Shown here: one piece after another, positions 48,600 through 61,559 of the stretch
Layout of the letters: the number at the start of each line of letters is the position of its first letter
How positions within the stretch are numbered: position 1 is the first letter of the stretch
Assembly: GCA_905147135.1 (NCBI GenBank)
Contig: LR990039.1
Coordinates: forward strand, 29,943,708 to 30,007,707
DNA from: Blastobasis lacticolella
Taxonomy: Eukaryota > Arthropoda > Insecta > Lepidoptera > Blastobasidae
DNA length: 64,000 nt
Direction of reading: 5' to 3'
Program-made: the position numbers and the translations under genes
The notes under the pieces: generated by a model
The model's database searches: none
Seen by the model: the letters and a program-made list of their open reading frames with translations, nothing else
What the model was told of the DNA's origin: nothing

Positions 48600-50160
48600 G
48601 AAAGCGACTTTATTTGAGTATACTAGCCACACGCGCCTGTTCTCACGGGTTTTCTCGGCTTTTCTTTACTACAATATGCATGTATTGTTGTATAGGATAG
48701 CAGAAATATACACAGAGAGACAGATAGACGCTACATCCTACTATATACTACATAATTATATATAGATAAGTGTGGTATTTAGGCCACTAGCCATGGTTCT
48801 CGTACGCTATGTAACAGTCGCCTTGTGTGTACATACAGATTCAAATATAGATGACCCTTTGTCAGTCCTTTGTTTCCGTTTCTTGAAAATAACTCCATGT
48901 TGTGAGACCATGTGAGTCGATGAGACACTTTTGCTGAGACTGGAAAACGGTCCGATGGGAATAACAAGTCAAACAACAACACTTCGACAGTTCAGAGTAG
49001 TATATTCAAAATGTACTGGAAACCTATAAAAGTGTAATATTTTTACATAATTAATTCTCAACTTCTTATACAAATAGAAATTCGCTAACACCAATTCTTA
49101 CAATATTTTGATCAAATACCTACAGCTATATTTACCTTAATTAATTCATGAATATAATTAGATTATATAAATTTGATTTTATTCGTTATAAAAATATAAA
49201 AATTATCATTATAACGTCAATAAATATCTAAAAGTATTAAACAGATATACATGATTTTACTGGCTCTTAGATAGTGTATCTAGGCAAAAATAGAGATTTG
49301 TAACACCGGGTGCTGGGTTTCAGCTCATCATTATCATTAGATATACATTTATATGGGTCTATTCTATTTTAACTTGCACTTAGTGAATGCTCTATAATAA
49401 TTTTATAATTACTAAATTAATTTTGGTAATGAGCCATTATACATAATATGACAACATATCTATATTATGGGCATTCGATCAATATTATTTACATGTTTTT
49501 AGATTTTACAAATGACTATTAAATAACAAGTTTAAGAATATTTTACATTACATGACGAAAGATAATCTAAATCTTTTCCTACTTGAACTGTATACCATAC
49601 AAACAGGTGCTCTTTGGGTAATATAAATAATTTTATAATTTTGTTTATTTATATATAACCGTGTTTAAAATAAATTTAATCTTTAATTTTAATAGATAAT
49701 TAGCTGTGTATAAAAATTTTAAAGACTGATGTACTAAAATAGAAAGTCCTCAATTGTACAGTCAGGGAAACTGAATGTTCCGCAAGTTGACATAAGTCAA
49801 GAAACAAGTATACCATGTTTCTTGTAAAATTCACAAAATCATATTTCTTTGACTGTGCATACCTAATACAATATTGAACATAACTACTCCTAAAATTTCA
49901 ACATATTTTGATGACAACCATTTTTAGATTTGACTTCAAGCACAGCTCGATCTTGCTGCTAGCCATAATGAGTTATTATTATAATCTCCTTAAACTTCTC
50001 CAATACATTAAAAATATTCTTCACAATGTCCTTTATAGTAACAAAAATTAAAGTAACAGATAGTTGTTGATAATACTATGCTTACATAATAAAATACCCT
50101 TTGTATATGTCATAAAATACTGTAACTACCATTGATCAACAGAACACAGTTTAGTCTTCA
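48600..50160. other. AT-rich intergenic DNA
   Basis: Strongly AT-rich with no frames of interest. It lies downstream of RPB6 and may include its 3' UTR, but I cannot place a poly(A) signal. Confidence 0.4.
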
Positions 50161-50475
50161 TTAAGAGCATCTACATCACAGCCCATAACAGTCCACTGCA
50201 GGACTAAGAGGATCTCATCATCATCATCATCTTGGTGTTATGTCCTGGTTGCGCACCCATGCGGCACACGAGGGCCCAAGGACTAAGAGGATACTTATAT
50301 ACAAATATTCAAACTGAAGTATTAAACTGTACATTGTTTTCTGCTAGTTACATTACAAGAACTTGAAAATAAAACATAACCTATACAAACAGTAGTACTT
50401 CTAAAACAAGCATGACATATACAAGCAAATATCTACAAAACTGTCTACTATAATGATTTTGCTGTTGTGAGCAGC

Positions 50476-52289
<1,814 letters not shown>

Positions 52290-54193
52290 TTAAACCTTTG
52301 AAAGAATGTACAACTCTGAGTCAAAATCAAAATCTGTTTCTAAGCATTCAAAGTCGTTGAATATATCGTCATCATCACTAATGTCTGATTGGCCCGCGGA
52401 TGTACTTTCATCGCCAACGTTCGTATTAATAAATTTGTCAATTTGTTTATCAATGATGGGTCCTTTATTTCTATTTTTATTTTCTATTTCTTGAACCAGC
52501 AGTTCTATTTCTTCAAGCAGTTCAACAGTTTGCCCAAACTTTTGGTGTAACTTCCTACAAAAAAGGTAAAAATTTTATTAAAAAAAAAAGTTTTCTTAAA
52601 ATGTACCTGAAAACAATTTGATACAAGCCGCAAGAAATTAACTTGTCGAAATTGTGTAGGTACATCGGTGCTATAGACTTTGAGGTACCAGCATATGAAG
52701 GAGGCTATGGGTACCAGCATAGGAGGCTATGGTACCAGCCATCGGGCACATGACATTCGACTTGAAGCAGTAGACCCTTCCTTTTCTGGTTATGGACAAA
52801 AACATTAAAATTACATTGAATCGATCGATATCAACATCTTTTTACTCATGAACCCTCTGAACTTATTTGGACGCTACGTAGTGACATTCCTTCCGTTTCC
52901 TGTTGAAACCGACTACCTTTAGAAGGTATACAATGACGAAGACGGTGGTAACGGCTTTAGGCCTTTTAATAATGGCGATGTTCAGTCCCTTTTCTTTGTC
53001 TATTATTTTATTGCCAGTAAAATAACTTTAGTATACTCCTTTTTCCGCAACCTGTCAAAGTAACCTAAGTCCCTGGTCGACCTATACAATATTTTAGTAT
53101 TAAAATTCTATACAATAATTACTAAATCAGACCCTGCTTACATCGAAATATTTTCGTACCTATTTAGACACCGAAATATAACTTAATGTGCCAATAATTT
53201 TAAATCTATCTTTAATGGCATGTTGTTTTAAGATTAAGATTTCAATTATTTCAAATTCACACTATAACATATTTTTGTAACAATTTCTAAAATTAATTCC
53301 CGATAGCCACGACCACGAATGTTTACTTACCGGTGAAAGGATAATCCAGGTGTATTTTAAAACTTTGCGCTTTCACATAAATCTGCACAACATGATCTGT
53401 CTTTTATTATTTTAGTATTTTATGTTCATTATCTGTTTAGGAAATGATAAAATTTACATCGATGTTTCAAAAGAAATGTCTGGTCTTTACGAAGCCATAG
53501 CAACATGATGAACGTTCAAAACATTGCGCGCTTCATTTTCTGACAGGCTTGATGCTATAGGTGAAAAAACGGGATAGCAAGATTCATTATCATTGTAGAG
53601 TGAGCGAACAGGGAATATTTGTGGTTTGTGTCTAGTCTGTTATGTCTGTGCTCACCTCGAATATACTTTGATATACAATATGGTATGGCCTTAGGGCGAT
53701 CACTGCGTTGAGCGGGACCCACGCGGACGCTGTTATTCTAATACATTGCGGGTTAAGTATGAACTGCTTGCCACAAAAGGCGCGTGAAAAGCGATCCCAC
53801 GCGAGGGTCCAACTCAACACAACGGACGAAGTTTCGGTTAAATGAACATTAGTGAAAAATCAGTCAGATATATATTATGCTGATCAAAGGATGGCCGAAC
53901 CGTGGCCGAACACATGCCAATCCATGGGTGGGATGGGACTACCAACGTGAAAGCTGTCGGAAATGCTACGACTGTCTGTCACTGAAAATTTAATGTCAAT
54001 ATGACAGCTTTGTATAAATTAACAGTGGCAAAACTTTGTAAAGACCTTAGAAAAGAAAAAGTTTTTCTACCCAAGTACCAAGTACTAACCATTTCACACA
54101 TTAAAATATTGCATTCAATAATGAAAAAATATGATAAATGAACGCATCAATAAAAACTTACACGCGCGTGAATGAATCAATATGACAAACCAT
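52290..54193 (-). CDS. Unrecognised 98-aa acidic coiled-coil-like protein, two exons
   Basis: Exon 1 (54193-54162) reads MVCHIDSFTR then GT/GTAAGT. Exon 2 (52554-52290) follows acceptor TTTTTTGTAG and ends in TAA. Phase 2 joins exactly, giving 297 nt. The product begins MVCHIDSFTRVKLHQKFGQT, continues as a likely amphipathic helix rich in Leu/Glu/Ile, and ends in an acidic tail (SDISDDDDIFNDFECLETDF). No family is recognised. A tiny upstream ORF (ATG-TAG) lies just before the start. Its first exon is head-to-head with RpS27, which supports real transcription. The intron holds an older dispersed repeat (53105-53550). Confidence 0.65.
52682..52745. repeat. Short tandem repeat
   Basis: GGTACCAGCATA followed by GGAGGCTATG occurs about two and a half times, with a unit of 21-26 bp, in the small gene's intron. 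Confidence 0.7.
53105..53550 (+). repeat. Dispersed repeat, copy 2 of pair with 6735-7190
   Basis: Collinear with 6735-7190 through ACTTACCGGTGAAAGGATAA and CTTTGCGCTTTCACATAA. It lies in the intron of the 98-aa gene. Confidence 0.75.
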
Positions 54194-54287
54194 AGACAAT
54201 TCTACATAGTTTTTGGTTTATTTGGCCATCTTGCCTTTGGCTCGGTAGACGCCTTTCCTTTTCCGGTTCTGCATCTAAGCTGAAGCC
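54194..54287. promoter_or_regulatory. Bidirectional promoter between small gene and RpS27
   Basis: Only 94 bp separate the start codon of the minus-strand small gene (54193) from that of RpS27 (54288). The pyrimidine-rich TOP-like tract at about 54252-54264 probably marks the RpS27 start site. Both 5' UTRs must be very short or overlap. Confidence 0.6.
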
Positions 54288-55717
54288 ATGCCGGTGTGTA
54301 TTTTTACATTTTTGTTAAAATTTGCAAGCTTTTTTTAATTTTCCTTGTGTTAATTGCGTTATATATTGTTTACTCTTCGTTTACACGCTACTAGTTTTAG
54401 TGAACTCGTTCAGTTTTCATTTATAACTCCAAATGGTGCAGGGCACATTGCAGCCGACGATACACATGGCAATTTGTGACATGTCTCGTTGAATATAAAG
54501 ACAAAGCTCGAGATTGCGCTAAAAAATATCGTTCAATATGATAACATTTTGATTATTTTACGTTCAAATTACCAAACAGTATTTGGGATGGAAGTGTTTG
54601 TAAGCGATAATGTGGTAATAACCTAAATTTTTTGTGCCTTTCAGCTCGCTGTCGATTTGTTGCACCCTGCTCCCGTTTCCGAGAGGAGGAAACATAAGTT
54701 GAAGAGGCTGGTGCCTCACCCAAATTCGTACTTCATGGACGTGAAGTGCCCCGGATGTTACAAAATCACCACGGTTTTCAGCCATGCCCAGATTGTTGTC
54801 GTATGCGCTGGTTGCTCCACAATCCTTTGCCAGCCGACTGGAGGTCGCGCTAGATTAACCGAAGGTAAATGCATCTCTTTCTTATTTCACCAAAACAAAA
54901 CCGAGATTGATTCTCATGAATGAAAGATCATTCCACATGGCACTTCATCTGCCTATTTTAAATAGATATTTCTTATTTAGATTATATTGCCATGCCACTG
55001 TCCTTTAGTTGAAGTTATAGCACAGCGATGTTGTATTTTCAGTTCATTCATTGAAATCATTATTAACGTCTTACCCGGAAGAACCTTTTTAGAAGCAAAT
55101 GTTTTTCAACCCTGCGTGTTACTCCATTATTTTGTCAACTAACCCAACCGTTGTCCTTTATTCCCCCGATTTTGTCAACTCCCATTATGCCTTTTATGCG
55201 AAAAGTTTGTTGACATTCAATATTGTGCAATAGCATGTATCTATTGTTTTGTTTTGAAACACATTGGATTGAATTGACATTGCACCATATGAAATTAGTG
55301 GTTACCTACTATTGCACAACACATGAAATACTTGAATAACATTTGCACATCACAAGAAATACTGAATTACATTTGCAAAACACGAGAAATACTGAATTAC
55401 CTTGTAGATAATTAACTAAATTTTGCATTAAGTACAAAAATAAGAAAACAGTACATAATCCAAACAAAGATAAAGCTCACAATTTTTAGGCTTACATTTG
55501 ACCTCAACTCACCTAGAAGTACCTAGAAGATTCACTCTTTACAATTGAATGAAATGAGATCCAGTCTTCTTAACATGTGGTCAGCCAATTTGTTGACTAT
55601 TTCTAATTTTTATCCTTTTTGCAAGCCACCTATGATAATATTTGTCTTTATGTGCGAGTGAATTAACATGTATTAATTTCTGTTTCAGGATGTTCGTTTA
55701 GAAGAAAACAACATTGA
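54288..55717 (+). CDS. RpS27: Ribosomal protein S27 (eS27), 84 aa
   Basis: Three coding exons: 54288-54293 (ATG CCG), 54645-54864 and 55689-55717, 255 nt in all. The product starts [20 protein letters not shown] and has [20 protein letters not shown], a second CAGC pair, then [20 protein letters not shown]. The four cysteines form the C4 zinc finger of eS27 in the small ribosomal subunit. Length and exon layout, with a start exon of two codons, are typical of animal RpS27. The 5' leader carries a pyrimidine tract (CCTTTCCTTTTCC) like a 5'-TOP element, which links translation to growth signalling. Confidence 0.98.
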
Positions 55718-55817
55718 GATGTCCCTGAGGGAGCCCTTATATTTAAGATTGCTTTATTACTTCTGATGTGAGATGGTGATGTTTATTTTATGATTTGTAA
55801 ATGGATTCATAAAAGTT

Positions 55818-55823
55818 ATTAAA
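55818..55823 (+). terminator. Poly(A) signal of RpS27
   Basis: ATTAAA, a common variant, about 100 bp after the RpS27 stop codon. Confidence 0.5.
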
Positions 55824-56394
55824 GGCTTTCAAAGGGAGCATTTCTTTCATTATAACTAGTTTGGAATATCATTCATAACCTCTGTCATTGTATGTCCATA
55901 GGTAACTGCTTACCATCAAGCAGGCCGCAAGCTTGTTGGTAGGGTTTCGGTCTAGGAATCCTCTTAACAACTTTTGGATTAAAAGTAACAAAGTAAAAAG
56001 CTCTAGATTATGTCCTCTATCTCTCGCAAACTGAGTGAGTAAACATCTTACTGCTTGGCTTGTTGTTGAAATTCACGAGAGTTCGCAGGAGACTGATAAA
56101 TAAATTAATAGATGCAATATAGCCCAGCCAATAAACGAGTCGTAGTGAAATCCCTATTGCACTCTACACTGCTTGCGTTCACGGTGCCTAGCGAGCAGTT
56201 TAAAGTAAATTTTTAGCTTATGCAGGCTCTGACATGAGAAGTACGGCACAGTTGTGGAGTAGCAAACATATGTCAGCGCTCGCATTGAGATGCAAGTCAA
56301 ATCCTTTTTGTGAGTGAGTATTTCATAACTAATTATTGGCTGACTTTGAAGACAATAGAACGAAAAAAAAGCCCCTATACCGTACAATATGTAC

Positions 56395-56620
56395 GTACTT
56401 ATGTACATTTCATGAACACTAACCGATGCTCTTATGGTGACACATGACGGTAAAACATTGTGATGAAACCATGATCCAATCTGATCAGGTTCCACTGGTA
56501 GTAAGGTCACGGATGTCAGATGGCAGTTGATCAACGGTAATTACCTGATCTGACAAATCCTGGATCATGGGCAAGGCCGAGCCCTCGTACGCGAGAGCAC
56601 AATCACTATATTACTGCCAA
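56395..56620 (+). mobile_element. SINE, 5'-truncated
   Basis: GAACACTAACCGATGCTCTT, TGATGAAACCATGATCCAAT and GTACGCGAGAGCACAATC follow the SINE body, ending in a GATGATGAAG-type tail. Confidence 0.65.
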
Positions 56621-57539
56621 GATGATGAAGACAATGATCACCTCTGTATATAATCAATTACTTCAACACGTACGTAATGATGCCAGACAATATTGTCAGC
56701 AGACAACTTTTCATGACGGTTCTGATTTGCAGCTGTTTTACTATGAGAACCGCCGTTCTTCTTTCTTTCATTGCCAATTTCGTTGCCATTTCATTAAAAA
56801 TTGATTGATTGATTGAAAGAAAGAAGAATCATGTTCAATCATTTAACATGCCATTATGATACAGTACAGCAAAAGAGGCGAGCTTACCAAATTTTGAAAA
56901 AAAAAAAATGTATTATATAGGTGATTATTGGCTCTGAAACCGTGAAAACTAAAATAATTAGGTGTTTATGAAGACAACAATTCTACCGTACAAAATAGTT
57001 TTGAGAAAAACGTGTTTGCAGTGCAGTACAGGTTTTTATTTTTTGTAACAAATTTTGTTTTGACAAAAACATTGGTTGAAATTACTTTTCTGGTAGAAAA
57101 AAACGGGCAGATTATGATTGTAACATTTAAATAGAAGGTAAAAAATGTCTTGGTTGCACCTACTGCGTTTATGCTAAGCGTACCGTAAATTTGGGTTATG
57201 ATTTTATTTATTTCTTTGCAGCATCATCACTCACTGCGTTAATGTTATGCACTTGCAACTCATTAATGATCATACTGCGTTTATCGCTTATATGGTTTAT
57301 CATTCCAGAGTAGGTATCGAGAAACGGATCTTTGATTCGACTAGATCTCGTTTTCTGGTTTCCGAAAATAGAATAAATACAAAAGTGAAAAAATGCACTT
57401 ACTGTATTTTAAATTTGCGCGGCAGAATTTGGACGTGCGTATATGGAAAAACATGCGCCAATCGATTTTCTTGCTTCCGAGTGAAGTTAGTAAGTAGTCT
57501 GCGACGGTTTTCACACGTGTACTTCGGATGTCTAAATCA

Positions 57540-57680
57540 TTAGCGTATCTAGGGCTACTTTCCAGGGTGGGCCTGGCCCCTGAGAATTCCTGGGTTGTAT
57601 TTAATTGAAATTATGTTTGTATGAAGTTTTTTATGTACATACGGTACATCCTGGGGTGACCATCCTTCCTACGCCTATGG
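57540..57680 (+). repeat. Dispersed repeat, copy 2
   Basis: Matches 5505-5670 (TAGCGTATCTAGGGCTAC, then GGCCCCTGAGAATTCCTG), with a small insertion. Confidence 0.65.
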
Positions 57681-57701
57681 TCTAAATATTCAATTATCCC
57701 C

Positions 57702-57750
57702 ACACTACCTTCGTGTAGCACATGGGATGGATGCTACGCGAAGGTAGTGT
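57702..57750. repeat. Hairpin, 19-bp arms
   Basis: ACACTACCTTCGTGTAGCA pairs with 57732-57750 with one mismatch; the loop is 11 nt. Confidence 0.75.
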
Positions 57751-58572
57751 CGATTATTCACACATACAGCTTCCATGGCTTTTATAACCCAAAATGTTGA
57801 GAATTTCGAGCTCGCTTCGCTCCCTCGTTCATAGGTTTCTGAGACATTTCTTGCCATTCGCCAAGCTCGTTGCGGTCACTCTTTCATTGAGTTCCTTAAA
57901 TTACTATTGTGAGGATCTCCCATTGCTGTTAAGACCAAAAATGACACAAAGGAGACTGGGTAAGTATGTAGGGGAAGTGGACTATGGCCAAATTACATAA
58001 TCGGTATAGTATTTAGATTTAGCACCCTCAAATATATCCTTGTAGAGAAGGGCATCAAAATCTGACCGGCAATTCTTAAAAAAACAGATATTTACTTGGC
58101 ACATTTTGTATGGGAAGTGCCCTTAATTATGAAACAATGGAGGTATCGTTACAGTATATGGGCTGAACATCTTCAACTATGTTCTTATGCCGCACGACAT
58201 CAAAATCGGTCCCGGCAGTTTGGAGAAAAATGGATATCTTTCGCACATTTGTATGACAAGTGACGTATTCTTTGAACCAGCAGTTACGGAGTATCGGTTG
58301 ATAATTTACACTTTATAATTTTTACTACTGCGGACTTATCGTGGTCCTATTATAGTCACCTATTTCCCACAGGGTGAATTAAAACAATATTGTTATATTT
58401 AAATCATAATTTATTTATTTAACTAACAATATGCAATATAAAAATATCACAAGTTAAATGGATTCATCATAGGCATAGTAGCATATGCAGCAGTAATAAT
58501 ATAATATAGTTGCCTTTATTGTCCATTATTTACTGAAAGTACTTCTGTAGGGTCCTGCTGTACCTATGACAC

Positions 58573-59130
58573 TAGAGAAATAAGAGCGGCACGTTTTTTA
58601 TAACAACTAGGCATTTGACCGCCATCTCATAAATTCTCCTACGCGATGGAATATGTCTGTCTAGAAACAGCTTGTTCACTCTAGCTTTGAAGGTGCATTG
58701 TTGAGGGAACACACGCGCAGGCGACGTGTTCCATTCCATAGCCGTACACCGTACGCAATAAGAGGGTTGAACCAAAGCGGTTTGTATCCACGACATAAGC
58801 ATGGAACATCTGCTCGGATCCCGTTTCGCTGAAAGGGGTCAACGGAATGGGGTCGTGTAACTGCTCACACTGCCTCGAAATGCAACCTGTAGAGTCGCGC
58901 AATCCTACGTCAATGCTCGAAATCTAAAGCGGCCAGCAAGGCCTAATAATTGTGCTCTCGTGAGTGGTTAGCTTGAAAACGTGCGACATAGACACTGCTA
59001 TATTTTTCATCTTAGTATTGAGTGATGTCGCGGGCACACTTGCGCCAGCCATGCTGTTGGTATTTGGTTATCTACCCAGAGGTTACAGCAGTACTCCATG
59101 CAGGATCGGACTTGTGCTTGATGAAACTGT
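58573..59130 (-). mobile_element. LINE ORF2 C-terminal part, decayed
   Basis: Minus strand: QAQVRSCMEYCCNLW (near 59110), LHDPIPLTPFSE, AMEWNTSPARVFPQQ and FKARVNKLFLDRHIPSRR, matching the 43127 LINE in order with frameshifts. Confidence 0.7.
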
Positions 59131-59159
59131 GTCTGACACTGAGACGACATGAAGTTTCT

Positions 59160-60530
59160 AGGCAGCAGTTTTTGCTTTGGATTTAATGTAATCGACCGCA
59201 GTTGAGATTGGTGGATAGCTCAACACCAAGACGCTGCAGGTAGCAGGTTTTAGCACACTTCATAATCTTCAAATGCTGACAGAAATCTACACGGTTAGGG
59301 ATCATTAGTTATATTTGCTCCCTACACGTGATTGCTCCCCAGTTCATCACATTTAGCTCCTATACGAGGTTGCTCCTCAATTCAACACATACAAAATAAT
59401 GGTGCAAGAACTAAGTGATAATTGCATGTGATACCTGTCCCATAGCCTGAGTGAAAACAAAAACCGTGCTGAGGTGAAAAGAAACCGCAAGCACTAACTA
59501 AACTATAAGTAATACAACATAACAAGCCACTTACAACTAAATGTCTTTGGATAAAGTTTTACATTTATAAGTAACATTAACAAACGAAAACAATTCAATA
59601 ATATAAAATTCTTTTATAAATCAGTAAGCCAATTATAGGCCCACGCCAATAAACAAAAAAGTTATTGTCTAAAATAAAGTATGTTAATTTGAACGGTAGG
59701 AACTTCTGCTTTTAGGAAGAACGTTACGAAGAAAGATTTCAGCGTAAGATACTCGTCCGCGGGCTTCATTCATTCATTCATAGAACATTCAGGTCTAAAG
59801 TTCTAAGTGAAACAACTTTAAACGGATTCAACGCGGTTTTTCATATGATCTGTTTAAACTGACTTCTCTTATTTGGTGAACAAACAATGCCCAAAATCAC
59901 GACTTACCGTATCAATCACGATACGCATATTGTGTATAGATGTCGAGAATTATATAAGAAACACATAGAATGTAAATTTCAACGAATACTGCTGCACATT
60001 ATCCAATTAAATACATAATTTCCTAACCAAATAAGACAAGTCAGTTTGGACAGATTATACATACACGCGATGATAAATAATTAACCCGAGTATCACTTTA
60101 GTAATTCACGCGTCAGAAATCAAAGTTAGATATTTACCGTGTTTTTATTTATGTGCCACGGGATATAACAAACATCGCAGAACATAATTAAATCCCGAGC
60201 TTTTGCCCTTTTTGTTTTATGCGACGAAAAATAATAAGGGTGTCTGGGTACTGACGATGTCATATCCGTTCGAAATTGTTTCATTTGAAATGTTTGAACA
60301 TGGCGTAGACAGAAAAAAGTCAGAATACATTAAAGTAGACATAGTTAGTCAAACCGTCCAGTGCAAATCGAAAAGCTCGTCCAACCGTCACATCGGGCGA
60401 TTGCCAGCTAATCGTGTAGGGACGAAGAAAATTTGTTACAAAAAACTACTTTCAATCTTATATCAATACACTTAGCAGACATATCTCATCGATAACGGGA
60501 GCTACAGTATTAAAATAATATTCAAAACCG
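59160..60530. other. Nothing recognised
   Basis: AT-rich. The 90-codon frame at 60203-60475 (MPFLFYATKNNKG...) has no recognisable domain and no supporting context. Confidence 0.4.
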
Positions 60531-60539
60531 TTTCTTTAA

Positions 60540-61554
60540 CCTCTCACGTACCAGAGACACACCAATACGTCGGCAAAAAGGTTACCTCTAAATCCCAGCG
60601 ACACACCGTTTAGTCTGTATACTGCACTCGAGTTTTTACCATATTTCAACGGGAATAGAGATGATATTGGTATATATTATTAAAAAAATGAGTAGATAAT
60701 AATATTATGTTTCTAATGGTGTACAATAATTATTAATTGGTTCATTAGTTCATTCAAAATGGCTTTCTTTCGTCAGTGTTAAAGTTTACAAGTGAAATTC
60801 TTTAATTACATGGATTATTTCGTAATTACCTTGCCTTGCCTTGCTTGTAATATGCCTTTTAAATACTTTTGTGATTTTCAGTAAGTATAAATAACTATAT
60901 AAAAGTCAAAAGAATCGTAATACAGAGAAGAAAACAACAAAGTGGCTAGTTTGTGAATGTATGAAACTTAGATTTGCAACGTGTTTTAGATGTTTTTTTT
61001 CAATGTCCTTTATTATGACGGTGCTTTTCATGTTCATGTTGAAGATCAAATCAAGCACTGGAGCGCGCATGAGCAAGTCGAAGTTGCTATTAGATGAACA
61101 TTTAGAATTGATCTACTATCCTTGTTTGTTTGTACTATTTTCTGATAATTTTGTTATAATAAAATAATAATAAACCTACATTTATTAATTTTACCCACGT
61201 ACTTATTTTTACCTACTTGTTTCAAAATTTAGCATAAATTCTCGTTATCTAGACTCTTAAGTTTAAATAAAATCGTTATGGTGTACAATTATTTTGATTT
61301 ATGTAAGTATACAGTGAGGCAAACACAATTCCCGTTACCCACATATTTTTCAAAATTATGTACCTAAAATGTAACATTCTGTACACCTGTGCAAAGTGCA
61401 CAATAATTATGCATTTAGTATCTCTAACTCCCAGCGACGCATCGGTAGGTCACCACGGCGCGCGCCCTTGGGAAATAGGGCAAAATTGGTGCCGGAGGTC
61501 AGTACCTCGATCATAGCCATCGGTACCATCCAGTATCCCAGTGGATGTGAGAGG
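60540..61554. mobile_element. Candidate piggyBac-like element with TTAA
   Basis: Ends CCTCTCACGT and ACGTGAGAGG-like (GGATGTGAGAGG), each next to TTAA (60536-60539 and 61555-61558). Sub-terminal direct repeats read CCCAGCGACACACCG and CCCAGCGACGCATCG. The 1015-bp interior has no transposase. Inverted ends are short, so this is moderately supported. Confidence 0.55.
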
Positions 61555-61559
61555 TTAAA

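Noticed and set aside
60203..60475. 90-codon open frame
   Set aside because: No recognised motif, splice context or poly(A) signal; a frame of this length is expected by chance in this much DNA.
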